From Sclerotinia nivalis (lineage: Eukaryota > Ascomycota > Leotiomycetes > Helotiales > Sclerotiniaceae): a DNA stretch of 64,000 bases. The first letter of the stretch is position 1, and each line of letters starts with the position of its first letter. The DNA is taken from contig JAPEIS010000003.1 in the NCBI GenBank assembly GCA_029531795.1, positions 2,294,001 to 2,358,000 on the forward strand, given 5' to 3'. Positions 13,201 through 23,269 of the stretch are shown one piece after another. The notes under the pieces are model-generated. The model worked only from the letters and a program-made list of their open reading frames with translations. It ran no database searches and was not told where the DNA came from. The position numbers and the translations under genes were made by a program.

Positions 13201-14190
13201 TTCCCCAAAAATGGCCATAATATTCTTTAGTAACTGGGCATGTTCTGGGTCGCTTGCCTCATCACTTGACCCATCGCTGTCTTTATCGCTGTCTTCATCT
13301 GACGATCCTTCCTCACTACTATCTTCTGATTCGCCACCCTCATTTTCTTCAGCAAAAATACCTGTAAGACGTTTCAGTAACTCGGCGCGTTTCGGGTCGC
13401 TCGTCTCATCTGGCGTGTTCGAATCCTCAGAATCATCATCAGATTTCATCTCTTCATCACTATCGACCTCTGATCCCGAAGAAAATCCTTCCCATTCTGG
13501 TTCCGCGGCGGGAGCTTGTGGCTTCAACGATATCCTCGACTTAACACCTCCTCGCCTTTGCCTCTTTTGTATCACCGGTTTTCCGTCATCGTCCACCTCG
13601 AGTGGTCTCTTTAAACCTGTACCCACGCCAAATTGTAATGTTTGCGCAGGTACCTTTGGAGCCGGAGCGATAGGTAGCGCTGTCGCGGTGCCTTGGAATA
13701 GTCCGCCCTCCTTCTTGTGTTCGGTTTCGTCCTTTTCCTCTTCACTGCTCTCACTTTCCATCTCTCTAACAGTTCTCTTTTCGAAAAGTAGTTCTTCTCC
13801 ATCTCCATCAATATCAATTCCTCTCTCCCGCTCCTTCAGCGCTCGCGCCAATCTTTCCCTCCTAGTTAATGAGCCCTGGCCCAATTTCTTACTACTCTCG
13901 TATAATCCTCCCTCCTCTTTCCGCTTCGATAACTTCTCAATTAATATTCTATTTTCGTCCTTCCTAAGCTTCGTCTCAATATATTTCTCCAATCTCTTGG
14001 CTTTCTTTCCACTAATTTTATTATCTCCTGCCAACTCCTCCTTCAATTTCTGCTTCTTTTCTTCATGAGCGGATTTCGAGGAGGGAAGAATCTCTGTCGC
14101 ATTAGAGTCGACCGGGTTCTCAGACTCATTGGTCTTATTTCTCGCAAGCACTTTGTGCTTTCGCTGTCGGGGTGTGAATTTCGGAGGCAT
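10276..14190 (-). CDS. ECM16: DEAH-box RNA helicase of ribosome biogenesis (Ecm16/Dhr1, human DHX37 type)
   Basis: A 1304-aa single-exon gene. The basic N-terminus (PPKFTPRQRKHK) precedes a long acidic Ser/Glu/Asp region (about 235-375). The helicase core shows all DEAH signatures: motif I GATGSGKT (483-490), Ia TQPRRVAA, motif II DEAH (584-587), motif III SAT (about 626), motif V TNVAETSLTIPG, and motif VI QRAGRAGRTG (855-864). A ratchet/OB-fold C-terminal part follows. An acidic insert (about 745-770) lies between the RecA domains. Proteins of this family unwind the U3 snoRNA/pre-rRNA duplex in the nucleolar 90S pre-ribosome and are essential in yeast. The acidic tract contains two related 20-residue modules beginning DPKRAELLKR and DPEHAQLLKN. 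The Ecm16/DHX37 assignment rests on the family-wide motifs, the length and the basic/acidic N-terminus. Confidence 0.95.
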   Translation of the reverse strand: MPPKFTPRQRKHKVLARNKTNESENPVDSNATEILPSSKSAHEEKKQKLKEELAGDNKISGKKAKRLEKYIETKLRKDENRILIEKLSKRKEEGGLYESSKKLGQGSLTRRERLARALKERERGIDIDGDGEELLFEKRTVREMESESSEEEKDETEHKKEGGLFQGTATALPIAPAPKVPAQTLQFGVGTGLKRPLEVDDDGKPVIQKRQRRGGVKSRISLKPQAPAAEPEWEGFSSGSEVDSDEEMKSDDDSEDSNTPDETSDPKRAELLKRLTGIFAEENEGGESEDSSEEGSSDEDSDKDSDGSSDEASDPEHAQLLKNIMAIFGESKEGDPQSKLGNDMEDENEGGSSDEDSGEDDSEESSEEDEDEDDNTSRKQERSSAFKAWATQQVNEAYGYEPSSNIPNATETPKIEGFEPRPLEQDPLPLELQPTTNLSRKAFSVSVERPSSIQDVRLKLPVVAEEQKIMEAIHNNNLVVVYGATGSGKTTQVPQFLYEAGYGTKDSPNPGMIGVTQPRRVAAVSMAKRVGDELADHGKRVAYQIRFEGTVSSDTAIKFMTDGVLLREVAQDIALRKYSAIVIDEAHERSVNTDILIGMLSRVVKLREEMALEDSSIKPLKLIIMSATLRITDFTENKTLFANPPPVLQAEGRQYPVTTHFARKTHHDYVEEAFRKISKGHRKLPPGGILVFLTGQNEITHLSKKLKEAFKIGSTTTGPQVRISGKDAPVEAEDIDFGETMDTTNDDYDDDDDEVTFNDEEDFDIGEEADTGPSKMHILPLYSLLPTKEQLRVFEPPPDGSRLIVLATNVAETSLTIPGIRYVFDCGRSKERKYDKTTGVQSFEVGWISKASASQRAGRAGRTGPGHCYRFYSSAVYERDFEEFAEPEILRMPIEGVVLQLKSMNLQHVVNFPFPTPPDRQSLASSEKLLTYLSAISPSGQITPTGSTMSIFPLSPRFSRILLVGHLHDCLPYTIALVAGLSAADIFIPENQVIPAAAPREDEESYLTTAEKIEQDARANLRRQFNKVHQSFCFLDDRSDAIKLLQAVGEFAHEPTEAWCASHYVRYKTLKEISQLRRQITDLLRTNIPAFAALKYEEKLAPPSAKQVKALKQMVAAGFIDHVAIRADLSPTQIEAYRKPKRAIDVPYLTLFPSHLRTPNKHNDEDQEQDKAVYIHPASPLSHLSPNECPEYIIYSYLQKPAEDVNADGSRKRQKTRMHSLTDITGGQLAGLAKGTSLLEYGKPIKEVMVKEKKAGKDAGAEGEMRECWVVPYLRAEGSGGLGWPLPARKVIQKKVRGKGWVVE

Positions 14191-14355
14191 CTTTAATTCT
14201 CAATCCTCGATTGAATGTAGAAAATTTGATGTGGTGATAATTATGTGCTTTTGCGATTCTGGTCTGGAACTTTTTTTTGCCGAATTGTTCACCGCCTTTA
14301 AACTTTCTTGATAAATGGATCCGTTGAAATGCGGGGCACCGAGGGAAGTTCACAT

Positions 14356-14370
14356 AAGCTCACCGGGGAT
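14356..14370. promoter_or_regulatory. AAGCTCACCGGGGAT motif upstream of ECM16
   Basis: Exact copy of the 15-mer at 9923-9937, located about 165 bp upstream of the ECM16 start codon. It has the same orientation relative to its gene as the other copy. Could be a shared transcription-factor site or a 5' UTR splice donor (GGTGAGCTT on the minus strand). Confidence 0.3.
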
Positions 14371-14746
14371 TTTGCTGTAAATGACGCTCAAGAGCTCATC
14401 ACGCGAGCAACTCAAACTTGGCCTGTTTAAGGTTTATCAATTGAATTGTAATTTCATTTACATGATCATAATGGTGGCTTTTCAAGTGTAATTCATTGTA
14501 TGGGACTCTGCCCTATATGAGGGTTAGCAACATGCCAATGATTGAACAGCTCCTAGCTGCTCGATTCAAAAGCCAGACATAATGTCTCCTGAAAACTCAT
14601 ATTACATTCGTTCTACTCTCTAGATCTGCGAAATCAGTGTAGTATACATCATATATAGCCAACGCCCCAATAACATGATGCAGTATCCAAGTCCTCCAGT
14701 GAGAAGCATGTAGTCCTATTTTCGCAATATAGCCTAGATTCCGCAT

Positions 14747-15715
14747 TCAAATCTCAATCTTGAATGGGGGACCAATTTCGAACCCATCTTTATAACACAG
14801 CCTTCCATTCGCCCATAAATCAGCGCCGATACCTTCATGTAACTCTCTCATCAAACCGGTTTCATGAAAGACGGCTTTGGGTTCTCTTCCAGGGTATTCC
14901 CCATAATTGTATATCATACGAATGTCGAGTTTCACATGCGATGAAGATAACACATCTTTCAGGCTTTCCATTTGTTGCAATACAGATTTGCAGTAGTCGA
15001 TGTCTGCATTTTTGAGACGATATTCTGTCGACCGATGCGGCAGCTTCAAGTCTGCCTCTTTTTCCATAATGTACTGTTTATATGACTTTGACTCTGAATG
15101 GTAAAAGAAGGGAAAAAACAATGTGATTCGTTGTAGAGTTTCGATACTAGACCACGCTTCACATATTGATAAAGCTGCCTTGAGCGAGTTAGGCTGGTGT
15201 AATTTGAATTCCGCGTCGTATTTATTGCAATCTATTTTGCATTCAAATATGATGTGCCGTATATCGCGCAAAACAGAGATTTCGCTGTTTCTCATGCAGC
15301 TTAAGGATGGCCAACCGAAAAATGCATTTTTCTCACACAGCATCTCTCTACATTCTTGACCAAATTTTCGACATGTAAGAAGCAATGGTAGATGTTGTAG
15401 ATTATCTTTTTCCTTTATCCTTGCTCCCCCTGGCATTGTAATCCTAAACTCTGGTCGCAATATCTCACTTGATAGATTAATAGGGATCATTTCCCGTGAA
15501 AAAGCGTATGTATCTATAAACCAGTTAGATGATGAAGAATTGAGACCTTGCGTTGAACATTAAAATCGAATCATTGGAATTCTCTTACTATCATCTTTTG
15601 CAATGCGATCAACGCCGTATGTAATCATCCCAGTAGGCGAGATCAAAAAATATGAGAAAATTTGGTCTCGAATCTCGCGGGGGAGACCTAATAAGGTATT
15701 CGAATTGGAGGACAT
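14747..15715 (-). CDS. F-box-like / 2EXR-type fungal protein
   Basis: Two exons: 15715-15589 and 15513-14747, separated by a 75-nt GTAAGA..TAG intron. The join (phase 1) gives 297 aa. The first exon encodes LLGLPREIRDQIFSYFL, the hallmark opening of fungal F-box-like/2EXR proteins. Exon 2 continues with LPLLLTCRKFGQECREMLCEKNAFF, matching the usual 'tCrq...E....y..N.F' strand-helix pattern. Such proteins are expanded in filamentous ascomycetes; some may recruit substrates to SCF ubiquitin ligases, but this one has no identifiable substrate domain. The gene is divergent from MED6. Confidence 0.75.
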
Positions 15716-16650
15716 ATCTACTAATTGTATTTAAAGCTATGAATCGAATGTGATATTCGATTGAAAACTAAATGGTGGGATGGTTGTAGTCTTAGGTTGG
15801 AAAGATATGGCTGAGATATATTGATCTTGGATGATTGGAGAGGTGGAAGGAGGGGAAGAAGTTCAGCGCCTTTACAGAAGGGTCCAAATTTTATTGGCGC
15901 TACTTCTATGATGTAGATGATTAGTAGTTAATGACTAGTAGGTAATGATAGTAGGTAATGACTAGTAGGTAGTTTAGTTGAAGTGAGTAAACAAGAAATA
16001 GGAATAGACAAACTCAATTTAGTAAGAAATGACGGTATCCGCTGGAATAGAGTTCCGGCATGACCTACACACACCTACCTGATACCAAGTTTTCTCTTCC
16101 CTCTTCCTCCTTAAGCACCTCTCTGTTCAAGAAGAGCCCCTTTCACCTCGGCAAACATTTTCCCACTTCCTGTCTCCTATTTAACACATTTGGCCATGAT
16201 GCGCTAAACTAAAAGTGATAGCTTCTGGCTACAAGAGTCCACCAAAGTCGAACAAAGTATACAGAATTATTCATTCCACTACTTTATATTCACGCACAAT
16301 GATTTAGTTGTTTTGATATTCAATGTTGTCGGTTCGTCAAGATCGACGGGTTGCATCAAATGCCAATCTAGGCCAAATGATCGACGGCATGGGACTCACA
16401 CTAGCGGCCGCTAGTGTTTCTCCAGCTTCTCTCGGTATCTGCCGTCATTTTTGTCCTCTTCACTCTGCTATTGATACCTCTCGTGTGGTTCTCGCCAACA
16501 ACTTATTTGAATGCTCTTCACATATGGCACATGCGGCAGATCTTTTCATTCTCCACAGTCAGAGTCAATTTAAATCATCGAGGCCTTAAATTATATTGCG
16601 TCATCTTGTATACTCAACATCGTCCCTCCATATCCAGTCGCATCCTAATC
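15716..16650. other. divergent spacer between the F-box-like gene and MED6
   Basis: Presumed bidirectional promoter region. It contains an imperfect tandem repeat of TAGTAGGTAATGA-like units at about 15920-15975. An 88-codon ORF at 16323-16589 and an upstream in-frame extension of the MED6 frame from 16414 look like 5' leader sequence, not protein: the MED6 homology begins at 16651. Confidence 0.5.
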
Positions 16651-17673
16651 ATGGCATCACAAGATCCGCCCCTCGATGAGATACAATGGAGAGATCCACA
16701 ATGGCTCGCGCAGAACACAGGTCTTCATGAAAATACCGTTCTGCACTACTTTGCGCAATCCCCATTTTTCGATCGTGTCTCAAAAAATGCCATCCTTACT
16801 ATACAAGCTCAGATGAATCCAAACTTGATGCACCTCCTTGGAACTCGTGCCGCATTCGAGGGGCGACTCAAATCTATGTCTGGACTGGAATTTATAGTTG
16901 CGCAAGAACCTGCAGAGAAGACACCAGGTACTGGTACAGGAGTATGGGTGATTAGGAAACAAACAAGAAGAAAGAGACCTCTTGAGGATGACGAAATAAC
17001 AGTCCATGCATCGTATTTTGTCATGGGAGAGAATATTTATATGGCTCCTACTGTCGCAGATGTGCTAGGTAGTAGAATGGTATTTATAGTTCTTAACCTA
17101 ATATTAACTTCTCTAATCGCAATACAGTTATCAATCTTCACTTCACTCACAAATGCTGTTTCAAAAGTATCCGAACTACCTAATTTCTCTCCCTCTCTGG
17201 GTCATACATATATGCCACCAGTTCCTCCACGAACAAAAGCCATTACATCCGCTTTCTCTCAAACTTCCAAAGAAAATACACCAATGCCTGATTCTCTCGC
17301 GACTGAGGCCAAAAATTCTTCTACTAATATCTCCAACAATGTACTCGCAAATCATCTTCTAGAAGAAACCCTCAATATCACCCTCAAATATGGCGACGAA
17401 TATATGGACGAAAATCCTATCACCGGAACTCCAGGTGATTTCCATTTCAGCACAACAGGTCGGAAGGAAAAAGAAAAGCTTATGGTACCACCAACATCGA
17501 AAGCAGCAGGTTTTGGCTTAAGTGGTAAACCCTCACTTCCTACACCATTGAAAACAGATCTGGGAATGCAAAAGAAAGGAAGTAAGGGAGAGAAAAGTCC
17601 TAAAACTCCTGGTTCAGGTAAACCAAAAAGAAGGAAGAGTAAGGTGATGAATGGTGGGGTGAGTCCTACATAG
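16651..17673 (+). CDS. MED6: Mediator complex subunit Med6
   Basis: Start chosen at MASQDPPLDEIQW, the usual Med6 opening (acidic/aromatic 'LDEIQWR'). Further Med6 signatures are ENTVLHYFAQSPFFD, LGTRAAFEGRLK and MSGLEFIVAQEP. Exons are 16651-17079 and 17128-17673; the intervening 48-nt GTATTT..CAG intron is a multiple of three and has no stop, so retention would insert 16 hydrophobic residues after DVLGSRM. The spliced protein is 324 aa with a Lys-rich C-terminus. Med6 is a head-module subunit of Mediator that contacts RNA polymerase II in the nucleus. The family match in the N-terminal 150 residues is clear; the C-terminal half is poorly conserved, as is usual. Confidence 0.92.
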   Translation: MASQDPPLDEIQWRDPQWLAQNTGLHENTVLHYFAQSPFFDRVSKNAILTIQAQMNPNLMHLLGTRAAFEGRLKSMSGLEFIVAQEPAEKTPGTGTGVWVIRKQTRRKRPLEDDEITVHASYFVMGENIYMAPTVADVLGSRMVFIVLNLILTSLIAIQLSIFTSLTNAVSKVSELPNFSPSLGHTYMPPVPPRTKAITSAFSQTSKENTPMPDSLATEAKNSSTNISNNVLANHLLEETLNITLKYGDEYMDENPITGTPGDFHFSTTGRKEKEKLMVPPTSKAAGFGLSGKPSLPTPLKTDLGMQKKGSKGEKSPKTPGSGKPKRRKSKVMNGGVSPT

Positions 17674-18544
17674 AATGGACAAAGGTTTCAAATACAAACC
17701 TGTTGTGCAGTACATCACTTACATTCGATATTTTCACGGCGTTGCGGAGGATATACCAATACCGGACAAAGTTACTAGAACCGGTGAAACTCATATAATC
17801 ACAATACAATAAATAATCCTCACCATATACATATCTCTCTCCCTTTCATAACCCCCAACTAACCCAAAGCAAAGCTAAGCACCCACGACTACGACCCCCA
17901 CGTACCCTTCCAACCAAACTAAAAATCTAGACATGCAACAAAGAGTTTCATATCCTTCTGATTAATGCAGGTTACTGATCCACGAAGACAAGTATAGTTT
18001 AGGGAGGAATTAGATGCTTACAAACGTGCAGTGGTGAGGCACATTTACCCTGTCTAGTCGATTTAGTATGGTGTTATGGTGTTGTGGTGAGAGCTAGGAA
18101 ATGGTGTTATGCTGTGCTATTGTGATGGAAGGGATACGAATTTCATGTGAAAATGGTGGTTGTGGATAGCATGGTATGCATGGATGATGAACGATATGCA
18201 TGTACGGCATGGCATCTACGGGTGCTGCAACTAACAATGTTAAGGCTTGAGTGGATATTGATGTTGTAATTGATGTTGTTGCAATTGATAAGGCTAGCAA
18301 GTACTCTCTAGGGTGGTTGGGTGGGGAGGGGTGCGGGAGAGGAGGTGGGGTTTGAGTCGTGTTGATTTATCCCTGATTTGAGGTTTTCATGTTGCTTTGT
18401 TATTGTATCGGTGTCGAATTAGCAATTCTATCAGATATACGATTTCAAGCTTCCAGAATTCGTAATCTTACATCCATACATCTGCACAAAATAATACATA
18501 TCTACAACTGCAAAACCAACTAGGTGGGTAGCCAACCAATTAGT

Positions 18545-18742
18545 TTATGGCACAGCGCGTCTAAGTGCGTTTGATCTTTTATCCATCAATCCGTCTTTCA
18601 TTTCATCCCATCCGATCTCATACAATCCTTCGATACCCATGGTCCCACAACTCACAAACACCCGTTCGTTTCCGAATAATGCATCATGAACGTAGAACAT
18701 AAACGTTCCGCAGCGGCACGACCCTAAATCTACATGCTTCAT
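18545..18742 (-). CDS. candidate 65-aa Cys-containing small ORF
   Basis: The product starts MKHVDLGSCRCGTFMFYVHD and has a later VSCGTMG. The spacing of CxCG, aromatic residues and a downstream CGT is faintly like the C-terminal part of glutathione-dependent formaldehyde-activating (GFA/CENP-V) zinc proteins, but too little is present to assign. No upstream exon was found that would supply the rest of such a domain. It could be a relic or chance. Confidence 0.2.
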   Translation of the reverse strand: MKHVDLGSCRCGTFMFYVHDALFGNERVFVSCGTMGIEGLYEIGWDEMKDGLMDKRSNALRRAVP

Positions 18743-19185
18743 CCTTATATTTTGAGTTTGTTCTTAGTGGTTTGTTAAATAACCCCTGGGGAGTATACTG
18801 ATGGGCTTGGTACATGTTATGTTGCGGGAGTAATGAATGGGAGTGCGTTGGTGTTGGTGTTGATTTCGGATAAGTGAAGGAGTTGAATAGGAGTTGAATA
18901 ACTTCAAAACTTTTGGGGAGAAGAGAAGAGATGGAGGTTGTTATATATATGAAGATTTGTTTGATAGATGAATAGCTAGCTGATATTTCTTTTCATGGAA
19001 ATGATGATTCTGATTCTATTAATCCATCTCAACACCAAAATAACCCAAAACTTCGTCTCGCTTCCCAACAACCTAATAAACATCTCGCATCCAACACCAC
19101 CATCCAACCTTTAAAATCTATACCACAAAACTACAACAACAAGAACAAAAGACACTAAATCAACTCCCAAACACCTTCACACAAA

Positions 19186-19213
19186 TGTTGCACATCTAAT
19201 ATTCTAGTGGCGT
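19186..19213. repeat. 28-base dispersed repeat, copy 1
   Basis: Matches 20048-20075 at 27 of 28 positions; the core is GCACATCTAAT followed by TTCTAGTGGCGT. Same orientation, 862 bp apart, in otherwise unrelated flanking sequence. Confidence 0.7.
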
Positions 19214-20047
19214 TCAGGGTCCGCAATTGTATCTAAAAACACAACACTAGTATTCCGTACACTCCATGTCATATCATGCTATATTGTGATCCCTTGCAAA
19301 ACTCACGGCAGTCCGGCGTCTTGCATTGTAGAGATTGATCTGTGCCACCTCTTTGTAACTCCACTAGAATATGCGAACAGGAGTTGCAGATGAGAATGAA
19401 CTGTGATAAACTTGTTTCGACTGAATGAAATGGTGAATGGTAAATAGGGAGGGACGGAGGGATGGATGGATAGTTTATGTTGCATATCTATTTCCTAGTT
19501 GCGTTTCTTTTACTGATTTATATCTAAACTACTAACTACTCGAGTATTAATATCTGTATTTGATTTTCTGGATGATTCAAAGGCTTTGGGTCTTTGGTGT
19601 CGAGATGAGGTATTAGATACCACTCAAGACCATCACGGCCGCCTCCACTATCCAACCTCCACCCCCTAGATACAAATCCACATACCGCAAGGAAGACTAC
19701 CCATATTATTGAATTAAAACCCTGTCACGGAGAACCACGTGATGCCTAATAGCCTGCCGGCTACCATACACTCACTTCTCCATTAGTTTAAAGGCTCTTC
19801 TAGATCTTGTCGATTTTTACGATTGATTAGGAGATCCTGATATACTACTATTCAAAATTTGGCTTAATCAAGGTACTCTTTGGTTAAATAACTATCCATT
19901 TAGTCTATATATATTACCCTCGATTCATATAATCGAAGGCAAATCATTCAATTCAACTTTACTCTATTAATCATGTATACCACCTCTTCTACGATCCCTG
20001 AAAGTGCTCTGTAATCATGCTATTCCGTGATAAAACCCGAATAAATT

Positions 20048-20075
20048 TGTTGCACATCTAATTTTCTAGTGGCGT
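20048..20075. repeat. 28-base dispersed repeat, copy 2
   Basis: Second copy of the element at 19186-19213, with a single A/T difference. Not part of any ORF. Confidence 0.7.
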
Positions 20076-20586
20076 CACAATGCCCATACATTCATTCGTT
20101 TCATTAGTTTTACATCAATAACTCACGTTCCCTCCTCATCAGCAAGCCTATTTATGACCTCGCTAAAAGATACTCCGGCGTCTCGAATACATAACCACCC
20201 ACCACCCATTTACATCAACGATCTATGCTATTTTATTTCGCTAATAAATATAATTATAATTATAATCACAAAATCCAACGCCCTCAGATCCGTCCAACCG
20301 TTTAGGTTCCAACCCCTGAACCCCCATCCCTTCATCCATCCACCGTTTCACACCCGCAGCTAGTAACCGTGCCTCCTCCACAGATAAGGTTACAATTTAA
20401 ACATATCAATACTTATAAAATACTATAAAATATAAAAGATTTGATATCAAGATATAATTATTAGTTGTTGTTATTGCTTGTTTACTATTGCTTCTCCGGG
20501 TTTTAGTGGTAGTGATTTTATAGTATAAAAGGGGGCTACATGGTTTGGTAGATTGGTAGATGGGTTGATAGATTGGTAGGTGAATG

Positions 20587-20641
20587 TTGAGTAGATATTG
20601 AGTAGATAATGAGTAGATATTGAGTAGATATTGAGTGATAT
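20587..20641. repeat. 11-bp minisatellite (TTGAGTAGATA)
   Basis: Five consecutive units, the third with A in place of the first T and the last one base short. Preceded by looser GATTGGTAGAT-type repeats at about 20545-20582. Confidence 0.85.
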
Positions 20642-20981
20642 AAAGTATCTAATATAAGGTTAGAAGGGATATTCTAGATATACTAGATATATATCATAAT
20701 ATAAGATAGGACAGGATAGAATACTTTTCCTAAGTACAACTTTCTACGATTTAAATTTCAATATCCCTATATTCCTATACACATATACATCTCCAAAACG
20801 TGTATTAATATAGATTCAATGAATCAGGATAATGGTGATTAGCGGTGGGTTGGAAGTTCGAAGTGGTGGGAAAGATATGGGGGCGTAATGTTCGATATTC
20901 TATATCTAGTATGAGAGGATGAGAAGATGGAAAGTGGTACATTGAAGTGTGGAGAAGATTAATCTTTACATTAACAAGGAA

Positions 20982-23269
20982 CTATATACTTCTAATATGT
21001 ATAGGCACCAAATAACTATAGATATACACAGCATCCCCACTCCTCCACTTCTCTCCAACCGACATCTCCTGTCCACGATATCTTACACCACTCTCTTCAT
21101 TATCTCCCGCCGCCAAATCCGTTTCATTCTTCTCCTCTTTGACAGAAGCTCCACCTTTCTCCCGTACCACCCCCTCAATCACCGCTCTCTCCTCCCTACT
21201 AACCATACTACCCCATCCACTTCCCTCCCTCTCTCCCCTCTCCTCCTCCCTCACATAATCCTTAACCTCCATCCACTCACCCAACGCATACTGAATCCGT
21301 ACTGGCCATTTGTAACAAAGCCCCCAATAAACCATAAAACTAACAAAAAGACCAATTGGATACGCAAAATAATATGCTCTTGTAACACCCATCGGAGCCT
21401 TAACTCCCATGTTATTTAAAAAGCCGTAGAAATTTGGAATTATGCCAATTACATATGCGGCATAAGCGCGCCAGTTCCAACCACCGGTGTAGTGATATGC
21501 TGCTTTTTTATCCGAGGTGTAGAGGTCTGGGATGTTGAGAAAACCACGGGCGATGATGAAGTAATGACAGAGGAGAACACCTGTGATGGCTGAGAGGAAG
21601 ATTTGGTAGGAGGCGAGGAAGGAAATGAAGATGACGGCAGATTTGAGGAGATACCATGGTTGAATTACTATGGAGATGACGGCACAGATGAAGAAACCAG
21701 TGCGGATGGATATATATTTTGGGACTGGAGTTGTCGTGTTAGTAACGGATAACTAATTCTGGAACTTTGGTCCATGGTGAGGGTGACATGACTTACAAAG
21801 AGCGGCAATATCATTTCCTGCCGGAATTGAGTTTTCAAAAATTGAAGAGAAGATTGCGGAATAGGCGAAGCAAGCAGCGATGAAGAAACATCCAGCTCGA
21901 GTAGGTGCATCGTATGTTCGTTCAAGAATTCTATCGAGGTAGGTAAGTGGGGACCAGATAACTTCCCCGAAGAGGACTTGACTTGAGGAACCGACTAGAT
22001 TACCGATGATGGCTACAATTAACTATTGAGTGTGTCAGTATGAGATACAATAACTGATAGATCTATGTGTTTGTTGGGGAGGTCACGAACATTAGAAATA
22101 GGAAACCCGACTATGTTTCCCCAAATAACATCATTTGGTTTGCGAGCATAACGTTGAAAATCAGCTGCGTTGGAAGCAAATGTTGCACAATTAGCAGCAC
22201 CGAGAAGTATAAATCGTACGAGAAGCCATGTTCGTTCTGTGCCTTTAACTGTACCTGGTTGACGAGCAACTGGTCCAATACCACCAGCCATGGTCAAAGT
22301 CCAGGCACACATAGCAACGGCGGAAATGATAAAGACGATAAGTTTTGCATATACAAGACCTTTCATCTGTTCCCACGTTAGTATTACCATTTTAACAAAT
22401 AGCTGAATGGTACTAACCTTTGGAACAGGAATAATAAGGAAACAACAGGTAAGAATCCAAAAGATTCCTAGTCCAAGCATACCACCAGAATCGAGAGCAG
22501 ATCCTTCACCCATGACATTCTTAAAATTGGCAACACGTAGACTGAGAGTGTGAAGCATGACATAGATACATTCACCTCCTTGAACCATATTGACACCATT
22601 CCAAACAATGGCCATCACAGCACGATTGAAGGTAGGCCACCACGCTCCAAAAACACCAAATGCAGCTCTGTTGAGAATAGGATAACCACTGAATTTTGCG
22701 TTTATATTGTCAGCGGATGAGGAGCAATGGAAATTTATGATATTCTGAGGATCACAAAGCAATTGAAGATATCCCTCCGAATTGGAAAATGAAAATGAAA
22801 CTTGTTGGATACAACAATTACCTAATCGAGACGAGGTCATCCCATATACAAAAGATGGAAATTTAAAACTCACATATGATATACAGCTCCTGATCTACCA
22901 TTAAATACAATGACAATAGCAATCAAACATTGACCACCAAAAGCACACAAAAGCGATTCCCACATACTCAATCCCAAAGCCTGAGCACTTGATGCAGCAT
23001 ACCATGTCGAAACCGTCGAAGCTATTCAATTCACATTAGCATCACCAACAGATTCATATCTAAGCTCATGATAGTATTGCCAACATACTTGCAGAAAACC
23101 AAAATGTAAGATAAGTCCAAACATTCCAAGTGCGATCCGCCAATTTCAAAGGTCTGATATCATCATTATCTAACCAATTATCTTTCCCATGAACATTTGC
23201 TGTGCCTTTTGCTTCAAAATGCGGATTTCGCAACTTTTGGCGTAGGAGACCGAATAGGTTACCGAACAT
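20982..23269 (-). CDS. NCS1-family nucleobase/allantoin-type permease (Fur-like)
   Basis: Six exons: 23269-23089, 23021-22874, 22688-22418, 22366-22091, 22022-21797 and 21724-20982. All phases agree, giving 614 aa. The start at MFGNLFGLLRQK is chosen over an upstream in-frame ATG because it matches the short cytosolic N-terminus of NCS1 carriers. Family signatures are NxDIRPL followed by WNVWTYLTFWFSA (TM1), GYPILNRAAFGVFGAWWPTF, VWNGVNMVQGGECI, ADFQRYA, and PISNLIVAIIGNLVGSSSQ. About 12 membrane segments are expected. Such proteins import uracil, allantoin, uridine, thiamine or related compounds by proton symport at the plasma membrane; the substrate cannot be fixed here. The 51-nt intron 22367-22417 is in-frame and stop-free. 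The C-terminal tail is acidic and Glu/Arg-rich. Divergent from the 2OG oxygenase across a spacer with GATA sites. Confidence 0.9.

Larger units (their letters stand above)
17674..20981. other. 3.3-kb spacer with repeats, no supported gene
   Basis: No domain-bearing ORF. It contains a near-identical 28-base repeat at 19186-19213 and 20048-20075, an 11-bp minisatellite at 20587-20641, and one Cys-containing 65-codon ORF (18545-18742, minus). Composition is AT-rich with poly-pyrimidine stretches. The length would accommodate a long non-coding transcript, but nothing in the sequence proves one. Confidence 0.5.

Noticed and set aside
13196..14068. 290-codon plus-strand ORF rich in Ser/Phe opposite ECM16
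   Set aside because: It is the antisense of the acidic Ser/Glu/Asp tract of the helicase; its composition follows from that.
16414..16650. N-terminal extension of MED6 with a hydrophobic stretch
   Set aside because: In frame, but Med6 homology starts at the ATG at 16651; the extension reads as 5' leader.
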